From Cryphonectria parasitica EP155 (Eukaryota; Ascomycota; Sordariomycetes; Diaporthales; Cryphonectriaceae): a DNA stretch of 64,000 nt. The DNA is taken from assembly GCF_011745365.1 (NCBI RefSeq), contig NW_024468916.1:467630-531629 (forward strand). Reading direction: 5' to 3'. This document shows positions 44,407 to 57,067 of the stretch, in pieces. Within the stretch, counting starts at the first letter, position 1. Every line of letters begins with the position of its first letter. The notes beneath the pieces are model-generated. The model was not told the origin of the DNA and searched no databases. It was given only the letters and a program-made list of their open reading frames with translations. A program made the position numbers and the translations under genes.

Positions 44407-45039
44407 ATGTTGAACAGAATCAACAAATCTTGTTGTATTGCTAAGCCTTGTTCTCGTTTTTTGCAGAAATCGTCCCTTCTTTCTGCTGTAGCTACTTTTG
44501 GTTCCCTTTTGTCCATGCCTTGCTTATACTGCGAAGATTACAATCTTTCGGCCGAGTATAAGATTGCTAAGTCCGAATCTTCCCGTTGTCAGATCTGTAT
44601 ATATCTGAGTTTGTTGAATTGCAATGTTCATAATCTGATGTCTGTATAATTGAATTGCGTGACCGCTCAACATTGTTGCCTGGAGGCGGAGATGGAGGCG
44701 ATTGAAGAGAAGGCTGCTAAGCTGAATGCTAAACTTCTTAAGCTGCGTAAGTAGAAAAGGATGTGGTATGAAAAGATAATATGCGCTGTTCGTTGGGGTA
44801 TCGATAATGTGAAGGAGTTGGAGCATGAGAAGGCTGAGGAGAAGCGAGCTCATATTGCTGCCAGAGTTCGTTTCATGGTTGCAGAGAAGTCTGCTGCTGT
44901 TGCTAGGAATCCTTTCTTTGAGAGTTTTAACTGGAATTCTGTGGATGTAGAGAATTCTGTAGTTAATTGATTGAGTTTTCTGGAGAGTGAGATCTCTGAA
45001 GCTTCTGGATCTCGGTTCGGGGCGGAGCGATCGTCTTAG
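44407..45039 (+). pseudogene. A3 antisense accessory ORF: cysteine motif plus coiled coil
   Basis: A single 211-codon plus-strand frame, antisense to A3, broken only by three stops: TAA at 44647, TAG near 44752 and TGA at 44968. Each is one RIP step from Gln or Trp. The cysteine region runs PCLYCEDYN to SRCQICI and LLNCN. A coiled coil follows (EAEMEAIEEKAAKLNAKLLK, LRK-stop-KRMWYEKI, VKELEHEKAEEKRAH). The end is FFESFNWNSVD, LSFLESEIS, RFGAERS. It is much less damaged than pol in the same element. No membrane segment is visible. Role unknown; it may act in trans or regulate by convergent transcription (inference). Confidence 0.65.
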
Positions 45040-46480
45040 GTGCTAGCTTTCCTTTTCCAATATTCAGCTATCTTTTTCTGAGCATTTTCAACATTCCTCT
45101 ATAATTCTCATGAATTTTCACTTGCTGGATAATCTTTCCACTTGATGAGATATTCTCTTATATTATCTATGCTTCTGTACTTGAGGATTTTTTCTATTTT
45201 ATATTCTGATTTATTATTTTCTATTTCTGCTATATTATTCATTAGTATTTTCTATACTGCTGATTTCAGTAATAAGATATAGAAAACTAAATATATTCTT
45301 ATTTTATAAAATAATGCTAACTTGTAATTAATTGGGAAGATTTATTATAAGATTTTGAATAGTTCCAACTTTTTATAATCGAGTTTATTGCTAGATTTGG
45401 TTATTTTGATATTTTTTCGAAGTAGATAAGCTTTATCTCTCTTCTGTAGAATTGATTCTTTAATTCTCTTGGAGTTTGCATATTGTACTATTCGTTTCTG
45501 AATGAATTATAGTTCTGATTGGAGTTTCTTCTGAACTTTCTTAATTCTCTTGATTTTCTTATTTATAGTTTTCATATTTGCTTCTAATAGTATCTTATAA
45601 TAAGCTATTGGATTATATCTATAGAGTATAAAGAATAATGATTTCTTTGTTATGCTTATATCTATATTATTATAAGCAAACTGTATAAGAAGCAACAGAT
45701 TAACTTAGTTATTCTATTTCTGATTAATATAATATTGAAGATATTATTTGATAATCTGATTTATTCTTTCTATTTATTTATCTGTTTGCAAGTAAAATGC
45801 TATAAATATTCTATAGTATATTCTAAGCTATTTTATAAGCAAAGTTTAAAACTTTGAATTAAACTTTTTATTTCTATTAGAGATCATTTCTTCTGATATG
45901 CTATAGTTAGCAATGATTGTTCTGAGAAATGCATATGCAAGTTCCTTTGCTATACTGCTTTTCTTATAGGAAAGAAAGTAAGTATATTTGCTTAGTTTGC
46001 AAATCATTACTAGAATACTATTATATTATATTTTAATTAAGAGTTCTTATAAAAAAAGTAGCTTAGTAATAAAGTTTAGACTAATAGATTGCTAAACAGT
46101 TATAAATACTAATAAGGAATATAATAGTTTATAAAGCTTATATTTTTCTATCTTATTCTTTTTGCAGCTATTATATTATTATAAGATGTTTTCAATTCTT
46201 TTTCTAAAGCTTAGTAGATTTCAGTATTTTTTAATATATTTATAGATTGCTTTAATTCTCTGATATTTATATACTGATATACTATATATATTCTTGATAT
46301 AATTGTCTTATTCGTTTAGAATTATTAATTCTGAATTCTTTTCTAAGAATTCTATTCTGAGAGCAGTATTCAGTTCTCTGTATACATTAACGAGATTTTC
46401 TGATTTATCTTGAGCAAAGATATTCTATATATTCGAAGAATCTGCATCTCAATAGTCTGATTTTCTGCTAAGAGCGTTTG
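45040..46480 (-). pseudogene. A3 integrase with chromodomain (broken)
   Basis: Chromodomain at about 45045-45240 (EYLIKWKDY-type, ENS, EKIAEYWKRK). Integrase lies up to about 46480, including YNSCKKNKIEKY near 46150 (a CXXC zinc-finger half), a DFI-type first catalytic block and the AFYLQTDKQIERI block. It reads more clearly than the A1 copy but has stops at Gln and Trp codons throughout. Confidence 0.85.
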
Positions 46481-47790
46481 CTTATTCGTTTTCCGAGCTT
46501 TTATAGTATATAATCTTGAAGTTGAACTATAAGAGGAATTCTGCTTATCTAACTTATTACTTATTCAAAATCTTAATTATTATAAATATAATCAGATTCT
46601 TATGATCTGAATAAACTATAATCGAGTATTATATGCTAATAAAATAGTATTGCTACTTCTTAAAAGCTTTTATTATTGCTATAAGTTTCTAATTAGAAAT
46701 TCTATAGTTAATTTCCAGATTATTCAACTTCTTTAAGAAATTGCTTATAATTCTTAGATATTCTTAGTTATTTTGCTAGCTAAGTTATTCTCTGAGTGCA
46801 TATTCTAATGCATTAATCTTAATTTCAAAGAGTTTATAGGAATCTGCTTTATACAGAATTAGCTCTAAGATAATATACTTGATAATCTTATCGAAAGCTT
46901 CTTATGCTTTAAGAGTCTACTTAAAGAGCTGCTTCTTTTTGGTAAGATTTATAAAGAAATATACAATTCAGCTGTAATTCTTAATAAACTATTTGTAGAA
47001 GTTAATGTATCCGAGAAAAGATCTAATATCTCTAATATTTCTGGAAACTAGCTAATTTCTAATAGCTTCTACTTTGTTTTTCTATAGCTTAATGCATTCT
47101 AGCTTGATTGTAAATTTGAAATAATCAATCTTTTATATATGAAAATAATTCTTTGCAGATTTTATAAGAAGTTTTGTATCTTAAAGTATTTATAATACTA
47201 TTTCCATATATTTCTTGTATTCTTTAAGTATTCAAGAGTAGATAAGAATATTATTAAGATAAGCAATAACGAACTAATTCAGATACTTGTATAGAATATA
47301 ATTAATCATTTTCTGAAATGAAGCTGAAGCATTTATTAAATCAAAGAATATAACTAAATATTCATAGTATCTATAGCATATTCTGAAAGCAGTTTTCCAT
47401 TCTTCTTCTTTTTTTATTCTAATCAGATTATAAGCTTCTTTTAGATTTAGAACTATAAATTATTATACTTCTTATAATCTATTTTGTAATTTCTTAATAA
47501 GTAATAATAAATATTAGTTCTTAATTATAATATTATTGAATTGCTTATAATTAATATATAGCTTAAGCTTGCTATTCTTTTTGAATATAAATAGAATAGA
47601 ATATTCTGCTAATAATTGCAATAATTATATATATTTCTTCTTAAGATTCTTATTAAAATACTTCTTAAGTATTTCTAATTATACTTTATTTAGTTTATAA
47701 ATAGGAAAGAACTTGGGCTGTTTTCCTTCTTATAGCAGGATTTTGTAATTATATAAGCTGTATTCCGATAATCCTGTATTCAATTCTCTC
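46480..47790 (-). pseudogene. A3 RNase H and reverse transcriptase (broken)
   Basis: RNase H is at about 46480-46990. The RT at 46990-47790 has the catalytic box mutated from YLDD to YLNN (47250-47261) and conserved blocks FTVLNLKEAYN-type and ILFISKKNSKLKLYI-type. It begins with the KFFPIYKLN-like block near 47730. Confidence 0.85.
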
Positions 47791-49780
47791 TGAAATAATT
47801 TCTTAAACTTGTAATATTCTTGTAATATATTCGCGAGTATTAGTTCTAGTTCTTGTGCTATTTCTGCTATCTGGAGGAATAGTAGATATTGTTAAGTATG
47901 CTTCTTTTCATTTGTTGTTTTTGATAATGTTTTTGAGAGCTTTGAGCATTTGCTCTGAGCTGAACTGAGTGCTTGAGAGCCTAGTTTCGAGGTTTTTTCT
48001 GTATAGATTTATAATTCATATTCTGAAGCTTTTCTTTGTTGCTCCGAAACAAACTAACTTGCTGAGGATCTTGCTTTTATTATTTTGCTAATCTGTTAGC
48101 GCTCTAGCACTATTTGAGTTCGCTTATTACTAGATTCTTTTCCTTGAACTGCTAGCCCTGCTGACTTAGAAGTGTATATGAAGTTGTCTGAAGCTTCTTT
48201 TCCCGAGTATTCTTCAATAACTAGCTTTGATCCTGCATTATTGATTGCAACTATCTCTCTGAGTACAGCTTGTTCTCATGAGATCTAGCTAGTAGTTCAA
48301 TTGATTCAAGAATTATACTCTTTAAGCTATAGAAGTCTTATAATTAGCTTATATTATACTGTATCTATAATATTAAAGAAAGCTCTGATTATATATTCTT
48401 GAATTAAAATAGATAAATAATTAGTTTCCTTATTAATTATTCCTTAGTTGTATGCAATAGATTGTTCTTCTATAGTGCTGAAAATATATAAGCATTTCTT
48501 TTATCTTTATTATAATTATATCTAATTAATAATATATAGGAATATAAAGTTTCTTTAAGCACTACTATTCAATAATATGCTGCATTTATATTCTTGAATA
48601 TATATATCAAACTTAATATAAATATAATCTGTTCTAAAAGCTTTATATAAGAATTATTCTAATCTGATCATCTGCAGTCTCTTTACAAGCAATTCTATTC
48701 TTTTGAAGTTATTAAGAACTGCTTGTTCTTCTGAGCTTGCTTTGCTGCTTCTCAAGCAAGCTTCTTAGCTTGCTTTTGCTCATATTATTATTATTTCTAA
48801 TCTTTCTTCTATTAATGCTAATTGCAAATCTTATTACTAATATAAATCATGCAAAATATTATCTCATATTGCTATCATTTTATCTTCTTATTTATATATT
48901 GCATGAAATAGTTATCTAATAGCTTGATGTATGCATTGTAGTACTGTTTGTTGAGAACTTCTCTGAAGCGGAGTTTCTTTTCTTCAATAGTTTAAAGGAT
49001 TTGTTCTAGTTCTCTGATAGGGAACTATTTGTATTGCATTTTATTCGAAAAATGCATTTTGCAGTTATAATAGATGCAGAAGATCTATGCTAGTTTATAG
49101 TATAGATTGTGGAGTAAGCTGATCTAAGGATTCTTGTTTTGTTATACTTTGATATCTTGCAAGGGAATGCAGATGAAGAGCTTTTCTAGCTCTATCTTAT
49201 AAACAAAATATTCAATCTATATTGTTTCCTTATTTCATTTAATGCTGAAGGGAAATCTTCTTATAAGCTTCTTGGATTTATTGTTTATGGAAGATTCTAG
49301 TAGATTATTAAGCTGTTTACTCTAGTTTGATTCTTTTATTACTTAAGAAGTATTTTCAGTATTATTTATATATTTGTATTAGTAATTAAGAGAATATTAT
49401 CTCTTATTCATATTTCTAATTATAATGCTTAGTATAAGCAATAAAGAATATTGAAGAGTATTATTGCTAAGCTCTTCTTCCAACGTCTGGATACTCTATT
49501 CTATAATATCAGAGCAATCCGAGTTGCTACTCGTAGAAATGCTGAATATGCATCCTTGCTCTGCTGTTGCTATTTATCTGCAGCACTGAAGCTTCTAGGA
49601 GAACTATTCTGATTCTTTCTTATTTGAAAAGTATATTAAGCAGTTATTATTATAGCAGAATGTCTAGCTAAGACTTCTATAATTAATAGAATTCGATACT
49701 TGCTTCAAAGGAGTATTTTTGCTTAATTGATTGAGTTTCTATTATCAAGCAATATTTATCTAGCATTCTTTCTGAACTAG
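47790..49780 (-). pseudogene. A3 protease region and gag-pol linker (broken)
   Basis: LLNSSA at 48558-48575 corresponds to the retropepsin Asp-Ser/Thr-Gly-Ala site, with Asp now Asn. The rest up to the zinc knuckle is a polar linker. The plus-strand hydrophobic frame at 48737-48919, and its equivalent at 53526-53708, are shadows of this linker. Confidence 0.6.
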
Positions 49781-50782
49781 TTACTATTTATTCTTCCGGG
49801 ATTAATAGCAGTTATATGCAATATATTCTTATTTATTGTAGTTATAGCAAGTAATACTATTTCTTTTGCTATACTGTTTATTAGTAGTATTGAGTTCTAT
49901 AGAATCAGCATATATAGTGCTGCTCTAGGCTGTGCTGCTTTATTATCTGCTGTTCTTGTATTAAAGTTTCTTGCTTGTATTAGCTAGAAATCTCCAAGTC
50001 TAGCTTTCTTCTTTCTTGGATTTCTCTATCTATTGTTTATACAGATAATTGTTAATACAGATTGCTTGATTAGAGAATATTACAAAGTTCTCTAGCTAAT
50101 TCTGTTTGAAGATTTCATTCTTAATATTATTCTTGAATTCCTTATAATAGTATTCCATAAGATTCTTATCTTTCTACAGAAATCTTACTAAGAGCTGCTT
50201 AAATCTAATTATATAAGCAGAAGCTGATTTGATCTGCTTGAGGTTTATAAGCTGCTGAGCTATAGTGCATTCTTCGTTGGAATTATCAAAGATCTCTTTA
50301 AAAGCTTTCTTGAAGCTTTTAAAGGAATTGAATATATTCTTAATATTCTGGATATATATATTAGAATTATTCTAATGCTTCAAGTAGTTGCATAGAAAAG
50401 GCTTATATTAAATAAGAGCATTCTTTTCGAAATAAGTTCCTATAAGAATAATTTTTTCAGATTCTATAATAAACTAAATTGCATAATACAAGAAATATAC
50501 TCTGCAGTAGATAAGAAATTCATGCAGCATTTTCTGATTGCTGTTATATATAACGAGCTTATTCATCTTGTATGCCTTTTTAGCATTATTGATAGCTATA
50601 GAGATGGATTGTGCTTGTTAAGCTTGCTAAGCTAACTGAGCTTGTTGATTAGCGATGATAGCGCTTTGAGCTTGCTATTGTTTGCGCAGGTTCTGGATAT
50701 GCTGAATAAGCTAGTATATCTGATTGATCAGTTCTTTCTGAGTAGAGATATGCAAGAATGAAAAGATTTCTGAAGAAGCTAT
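49780..50782 (-). pseudogene. A3 gag with zinc knuckle (broken)
   Basis: Zinc knuckle CX2CX4HX4C at 49808-49849, with the second Cys and the His now Tyr. Upstream is the capsid core (IFDFFKSFKKAFKEIF-type). The likely start is ATA-GCT-TCT at 50782. A second short frame starting at a true ATG (50817, MVQYY) lies just upstream in another frame and is probably a shadow or a leader ORF. Confidence 0.8.
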
Positions 50783-50841
50783 TATATTCTGTATTGCTCA
50801 AGGAGTAATACTGAACCATTCTTGAATAAGAATTATTAAAA

Positions 50842-51284
50842 TGTAATAAATACTGCAGCAATCCGAAGATTTCTAAGTATACAAGAGATTTTATGCTAAC
50901 AAGAGCAGTATTAAAGTATTAAGTTCTTGAATACAGAACTGTACAAGTTCTGATAAGCGATGCAAGTATTTACTGCCTTTGGAGCTACTTAGTATAGAAG
51001 ACTGAATACTTAGATTAACAACTGAAGAACTATCTAAAGGAAATCTATCTAATAGTAGGAAATATGAATCTTTATATATTTGGTTCTTCAGTTCGGATAG
51101 ATAGAATTGATATTAACTCTATCGATTTCTTCGTTAACAGGATAGATGTTGACTGTATCTATCCGCTAATAACCCTAACTCTTGATTATGTAATCAATGC
51201 TTTGTCAGAATGTTGAGTTCTTGATATCTGGTCCCTGTTACTCGTAACCTGTTCTGTGACCTGCATGTTGAATGAGTCATAACA
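50842..51284 (-). repeat. A3 5' LTR (443 bp)
   Basis: TGTAATAAATAC to TGAGTCATAACA, the same length as its partner, followed by the ttttg duplication (51285-51289). Confidence 0.94.
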
Positions 51285-51289
51285 TTTTG

Positions 51290-54200
51290 CAATATACAAT
51301 TTTGAAGTTGAATTGTAAGAGGAATTCTGCTTATCTAACTTATTATTTATTCAAGATCTTAGTTGTTATAAATATAGTTAGATTCTTATAATTTGAATAA
51401 ACTATAATTAAATGCTATATACTAATAAGATAATATTGCTATTTTTTAAAAGCTTTTATTATTGCTATAAGCTTCTAATTAGGAATTTTATAATTAATTT
51501 CTAAGCTATTCAACTTTTTCGAAAAATTGCTTATAATTCTTAAATATTCTTGATTATCTTACTAACTAAGTTATTCTCCAAGTATATATTTCAATATATC
51601 AATTTCAATTTTAAAAGATTTATAAGAATCTGCTTTATACAGAATTAGTTCTGAGATAATATACTTAATAATCTTATTAAAAGCTTCTTATATTCTAAAG
51701 ATTTATTTGAAAAGCTGCTTCTTCTTAGTAAGATTTATAAAAGGATATGCAATTCAGCTGTAATTCTTAATAAACTGCTTATAGAAGTTGATATATTTAA
51801 GAAAAGATTTAATATTTCTAATATTCCTAGAAATTAGCTAATTTCTAATAGCTTTTATTTTATCTTTCTATAGCTTAATGCATTCTAATTTAATTATAAA
51901 TCCGAAATAATTGATCTTTTGTATATAAAAGTAGTTTTTTGCAGATTTTATAAAAAGTTTTGCATCTTAAAGCATTCTTAATACTATTTCTATATATTTC
52001 TTATATTTCTTTAGTATTTAAGAATAAATAAGAATATTATTAAGATATATAATAATAAACTAATTTAAATGCTTATATAGAATATAATTAATTATTTCTT
52101 GAAATAAAGCTAAAGTATTTGTTAAACTGAAGAGTATAATCAAATATTTGTAGTATTTATAGCATATTCTGAAAGCAGTTTTTCATTCTTTTTCTTTCTT
52201 TATTCTAATTAGATTATAAGCTTTCTTTAGATTTAAAGCTATAAATTATTATACTTCTTATAATCTATCTTATAATTTCTTAATAAATAATAATAAATAT
52301 TAATTCTTAATTATAATATTATTGAATTATTTATAATTAATATATAATCTAAGCTTACTATTTTTCTTAAGTATAAATAGAATAGAATATTCTGCTAATA
52401 ATTGCAATAATTATATATATCTCTTCTTAAGATTCTTATTAAGATACTTTTTAAATACTTCTAATTATATCTTATTTAGTCTATAGATAGAAAAGAACTT
52501 AAGCTATTTTTCTTTTTATAGCAGAATCTCATAATTGTATAAGCTGTATTCTAGCAATCCTGTATTCAATTCTTTCTGAAATAATTTCTTGAATTTGTAG
52601 TATTCTTGTAATATGCTTGCAAGTATTGATTCTGGTTTATATATTGTTTCTGCTATCTGGAGGAATAATAGGTATTGTTGAGTATGCTTCTTTTCGTTTA
52701 TTATTTTTAGTGATATTTTTGGGAGCTTTAAGCGTTTGCTCTGAGCTGAACTGAGCGCTCGAGAGCCTGATCTCGAGATTTCTCTTGTATAAACTTACAA
52801 TTTATATTCTGAAGCTTTTCTTTATTGCTTTAAGGCGGATTAACTTGCTGAGAATCTTGCTTTCATTATTTTGCTAATCTATTAGCACTCTAGCACTATT
52901 TGAGTTTGTTTATTACTAGATCCTTCTTCTTGAATTGCTAGTTCTGCTGATTTGAAAATATATATGAAGTTATTTAAAGCTTCTTTTTCTAAATATTCTT
53001 TAGTAACTGATTTTCATTCTGCGCTATTAATTGCAACTATTTCTCTAAATATAGCTTGTTCTTATAAGATCTAGCTAGTAGTCTAATCGATTTGAGAATT
53101 ATACTTCTTAAGCTATAGAAGTTTCATAATTAACTTATGCTATACTATATTTATAATATTAAAGAAAATCTTGATTATATATTCTTGGATTAAGATAAAT
53201 AGATAATTAGTCTTCTTATTAATTATTTCTTGATTATATATAACAGATTGCTTTTTCATAATGCTAAGAGTATATGATTATCTTTTTTATTTCCATTATA
53301 GTTATGCTTAATTAATAATATATAGAAATATAAAGTTTCTTTGAGCGCTACTATTCAATAATGCACTATACTTGTATTCTTGAATATATATATCAAGCTT
53401 AATATAAGCATAATCTGCCTTGAAAGCTTTATATAGGAACTGTTCCAGTCTGATTATCTGCAGTTCTCTTATAAGCGATCCTAGCCTTTTGAGATTGTTA
53501 AGAGCTATTTATTCTTCTTTTAAGCTTGCTTTGCTGCTTCTTAAGTAAGCTTTCTAGCTTGCTTTTGCTTATATCGTTATTATTTCTAATCTTTCTTCTA
53601 TTAATACTAATTACAAACCTTATTATTAATATAAATTATATAGAGTATTATCTTATATTGCTATTATTCTATCTTCTTATTTATATATTGCTTGGAGCAA
53701 TTATCTAGTAGTCTGATGCATGTATTGTTATGCTGCTTGTTAAGAATTTCTCTGAAGTGAAATTCTTGTTTCTCAATAGCTTAAAGAATTTGTTCTGATT
53801 TCTTAACAGAAAACTATTTATACTATACTTTTTCCAAGAAATGCATTCTGTAGCTATGATAGATATAGAAGATTCATGCTAGCTTATAGTATAGATTGTA
53901 AAGTGAGCTGATCTAAGGATTCTCATCTTGTTGCATCTTGATATTCTGCAAGGAAATGTATATAAAGAGCTCTTTTAGCTCTATTTTATAGATGAAATAT
54001 TCAATCTATATTGTTTTCTTATTCTATCCAATGCTAAAGAAAAATCTTTCTTTTCATACTTCTGTAAAGCTATTGAGTTTATTATTTACGGAAAACTCTG
54101 ATGAACTGCTAGATTATTCACTCTAGCTTGATTTTTCTGTTACTTAAAAGATATTTTCAGTATTGTTTAGATACTTATATTAATAATCAAGAAAGTACTA

Positions 54201-54590
54201 TCTCTTATTCATATCTCTGATTATAGTGCTTAGCATAAGCAATGAGGAATAATAAAAAGTATTATTACTAAATTCTTCCTTTAATATTTGAATGCTTTAT
54301 TCAGTAATATTAAAGCAATCCGAATTGTTACTACTTGTAATTATACTAAGCGTATACATTCGCTCTTCTATTGCTATCTATCTATAGCGCTTAGATTTCT
54401 GAAGAAACTATTCTGAATCTTTCTTATTCGAGAGATATATTAAGCAATTGTTATTGTAGCAGAATATTCAGCTAAGACTTTCATAATTAATAAAATCCGA
54501 TACTTGCTCTAAAGGAATGTTTTTGCTTAGTTGATTGGATTTCTATTGCTAAGCAACATTTATCTAGCATTCTTTCTGAACTAGTTGCTA
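51290..54590 (-). pseudogene. A2 RNase H, RT, protease and linker (broken)
   Basis: Continues A2 after A3: RNase H (about 51290-51780), RT (51780-52590) with its catalytic Asp codons mutated, the protease region near 53340 and the linker up to gag. Colinear with A3 46490-49780 and more damaged. Confidence 0.82.
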
Positions 54591-54802
54591 TTTATTCTTT
54601 CAGAGTTAATAGCAATTGTATGCTATATATTTCTGTTTGTTGCAATTGTAGCAAGTAATGCTATTTCTCTTGCTATACTGCTTATTAGCTGCATTGAGCT
54701 CTATAGGACTAGCATGCATAATGCTGCTCTGAGCTGTGCTGCTATATTAACTGCTATTTTTGTATTAGAGTTTCTTGCTTGTATTAGCTGAAAATCTCCA
54801 AG
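54590..54802 (-). pseudogene. A2 gag C-terminus with zinc knuckle (broken)
   Basis: Knuckle at 54612-54653 reading CYNCNKQKYIAYNC, so both N-terminal cysteines survive here and only the His is Tyr. The plus-strand hydrophobic frame here (54585-54791) is its shadow. Gag is cut at tctag by element T and resumes at 57287. Confidence 0.8.
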
Positions 54803-54807
54803 TCTAG

Positions 54808-55021
54808 TGTTAGGTGGAAAGGTTGCAAAAGCAATGTGGCGAGGTTTTTTCTCTCTTTCAGGGGCATACAATCAGAATAACATTGAGGCTTAAGGAGCTA
54901 AGTTCTGCTCAGCAGTACTGATGTAGCTAGAAAGCCGCTTTATAGCTGCATATTGCTTAGTTATCCGTAATCCAGCTAGCTTAGCTAGCTCTGAGCCTTG
55001 CTAGCACAATCGGCCCTAATA
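54808..55021 (-). repeat. T 3' LTR (214 bp)
   Basis: TGTTAGGTGGAAAGG to CGGCCCTAATA; the last CA is now TA. It is GC-richer and better preserved than the surrounding A2 sequence. Confidence 0.92.
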
Positions 55022-55042
55022 GATTGTTCCCCCTTATCAGGC
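55022..55042 (-). other. T polypurine tract
   Basis: Plus-strand gattgttcccccttatcagg, a purine run on the element strand. It shares cttatcag and ttgttc spacing with the A3 tract at 44315-44340. Confidence 0.65.
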
Positions 55043-55680
55043 CTTGTTCTCAAGGCCTTTAAGGCTTCCAAGCTTTCGTTGCTTCCAGACTTCCATTGCT
55101 CCCAGGCTTCCGTTGCTTCCAGGCTTTCGCTGCTTCCTAGCTGCTTCTACGCCTTCTCAATGCTTCAGGCTCTTAAGATCTCTCAGTACTTCAGGCTTCT
55201 TAAAGCTTCTCAAGATCCCTTAATGCCTTAGGTTTCTCAAAGCCTCTCAAGATCTCTCAGTGCCTCAGGCTTCTCAAGGCCTCTCAAGATCTCTTAGTGC
55301 TTCAGGCTTCTAGGCCACTCAAGGTCTCTTAAGGTCTCTCAGTGCCTCAGGCTTCTCAAGGCTTCTCAAGATCTCTCAGTGCCTCAGGCTTCTCAAGGCC
55401 TCTCAAGATCTCTCAGTGCTTCAGGCTTCTAAGCTACTCAAGATCTCTCAAGATCTCTCAGTGCCTCAGGCTTCTCAAGGCTTCTTAAGATCTCTCAGTG
55501 CTTCAGGCTTCTCAAGGCTTCTCAAGATCTCTTAGTGCCTCAGGCTTCTAAGCTACTCAAGGTCTCTCAAGGTCTCTCAGTGCCTTAGGCTTCTCAAAGC
55601 CTCTCAGAGTCTCAGGCTTCTCAAAGCTTCTCAAGATCTCTTAGTGCCTCAGGCTTCTCAAAGCTTCTCAACCATCTCCC
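55043..55680. repeat. T tandem block 1: CT-rich tctcaag/ctcaggctt repeats
   Basis: Degenerate units built from ctctcagtgcctcaggc, ttctcaaggc and ctctcaagatct, repeated more than a dozen times. There is no coding potential I trust; the plus-strand frame at 54998-55231 is a by-product of the repeat. Confidence 0.9.
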
Positions 55681-56088
55681 TCCTTCTCTTCTGGCTTCAT
55701 CTCCGAAGCTTGTGAAAAAAAAATCTCTTTTTAATTATATTTCAGATGTAAGTCTTCTGAGTGCAATATCCGCGCTATATATGCTGCTTAGTTGCTGCTT
55801 TCTCAGTGCTTTATCCAAGCATTCTTCAGAACTTAAAGCTGTTTAATGTAGATTGCAAGCTTTCTACTAGGAACTTAGTTTGCAGCTAAGAAGCTCAGCA
55901 TTCAGAATAGCATTTCTGCAGCTATAATAAATAATTACAGCTTTCCATTTTGAGAGTTGCTTTCTAGCAACTCTAAAGCTGTTGCTATACTTTGCTCTAC
56001 TGCTAGATGCAGAAGAATAATTAGTTCGCAACTTAATATCCAAGTAACTTCAGTTGCTAAGCGGATATTCTGCTTTAGCTTTATATTC
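55681..56088. other. T unique spacer
   Basis: Non-repetitive internal sequence of T, with no supported gene. Confidence 0.5.
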
Positions 56089-56400
56089 TTGCTTGAATAG
56101 TAAAGAGCATATTCTCGAAAACAGAAGATATTCAGATTTACTACTTGCTTACTCTGCTCTCTTGCTTGAATAGCGAAGAATATACTCTTGAAAACAGAAG
56201 ATACTCAGATTTACTGCTTGCTTACTCTACTTTCTTGCTTGAATAGCAAAGAATATACTCTTGAAAACAGAAGATACTTAGATTTACTGCTTGCTTACTT
56301 TGCTTCCTTGCTTGAATAGCAAAAGATATACTCTTGAAAATAGAAAATATTTAGATCTGCTGCTTGCTTACTCTGCTTTCTTGCTTGAATAGCGAAAAGC
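56089..56400. repeat. T tandem block 2: ~73 bp unit, four full copies
   Basis: Units start cttgcttgaatag at about 56089, 56161, 56234, 56308 and 56380 (the last partial) and include actcttgaaaacagaag and tactgcttgcttactctg. Confidence 0.92.
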
Positions 56401-56410
56401 ATACTTTATT

Positions 56411-56820
56411 CTAGCTTAGCAACTCGAATGCTCTGAATCTCTTCTGAATGCTTCTTGTATGCTGCTTGCATACTGCTTGCTTGCTATTTGCTCTAGCTTA
56501 GCAATTCAAATGCTCTAAATCTTTTCTAAATACTTCTTATATGCTGCTTACATACTGCTTGCTTGCTATTTGCTCTAGCTTAGCAACTTGAATACTTTGA
56601 ATCTCTTCTGAATGCTTTTTGCATGCTGCTTGCATATTGCTTGCTTGCTATTTACTTTAGCTTAGCAACTCGAATGCTCTGAATCTCTTCTGAATGCTTC
56701 TTGCATGCTGCTTGCATACTGCTTGCTTGCTGTTTGCTCTAGCTTAGCAACTTGAGTGCTCTGAATCTCTTCTGAATGCTTCTTGTATGCTGCTTGTATA
56801 CTGCTTGCTTGCTATCTTCA
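56411..56820. repeat. T tandem block 3: 82 bp unit, five copies
   Basis: Units start ctagcttagcaa (or a RIP variant) at 56411, 56493, 56575, 56657 and 56739, an exact 82 bp period. Each holds tctcttctgaatgcttc and gctgcttgcatactgcttgc. Confidence 0.94.
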
Positions 56821-56945
56821 AGCTTGAAAGTTTGAAAATCGAAAGCTTGAAGATCAAAAGCTCGAAGATTAAAGGCTTGAAGATTAAAAGCTCAAAGATT
56901 AAAAGCTCGAAGATTAAAAGCTTGAAGATTAAAAGCTTAAAGGTT
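56821..56945. repeat. T tandem block 4: 15 bp unit
   Basis: About seven units of gcttgaagattaaaa and variants, directly after the 82 bp block. Confidence 0.9.
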
Positions 56946-57067
56946 TGAAAAGAATAATGATTTGATTGTTTGCTCTGCTTCTGCTCAGTATTAGCGCTGC
57001 TTCTAGGAGAAAAAAAAGATAGAAAGCCTTGCTGGATTGCTTTCTTTAAAAGAGCTAGGCTTCAAAT

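Larger units (their letters stand above)
43872..51284 (-). mobile_element. A3: complete family A chromodomain Gypsy element (7413 bp)
   Basis: Identical-length 443 bp LTRs, perfect TSD ttttg, a polypurine tract, all coding domains in order on the minus strand and the antisense accessory ORF on the plus strand. It is the best complete specimen of the family in the window. LTR differences I compared are all C/T or G/A. Confidence 0.95.

Noticed and set aside
54998..55231. Ser/Leu-rich frame in element T as a gene
   Set aside because: It lies in a tandem repeat and starts inside the LTR; the composition simply reflects the repeat.
56089..56820. CRISPR-like array
   Set aside because: Units are contiguous without unique spacers, in a eukaryotic LTR element.
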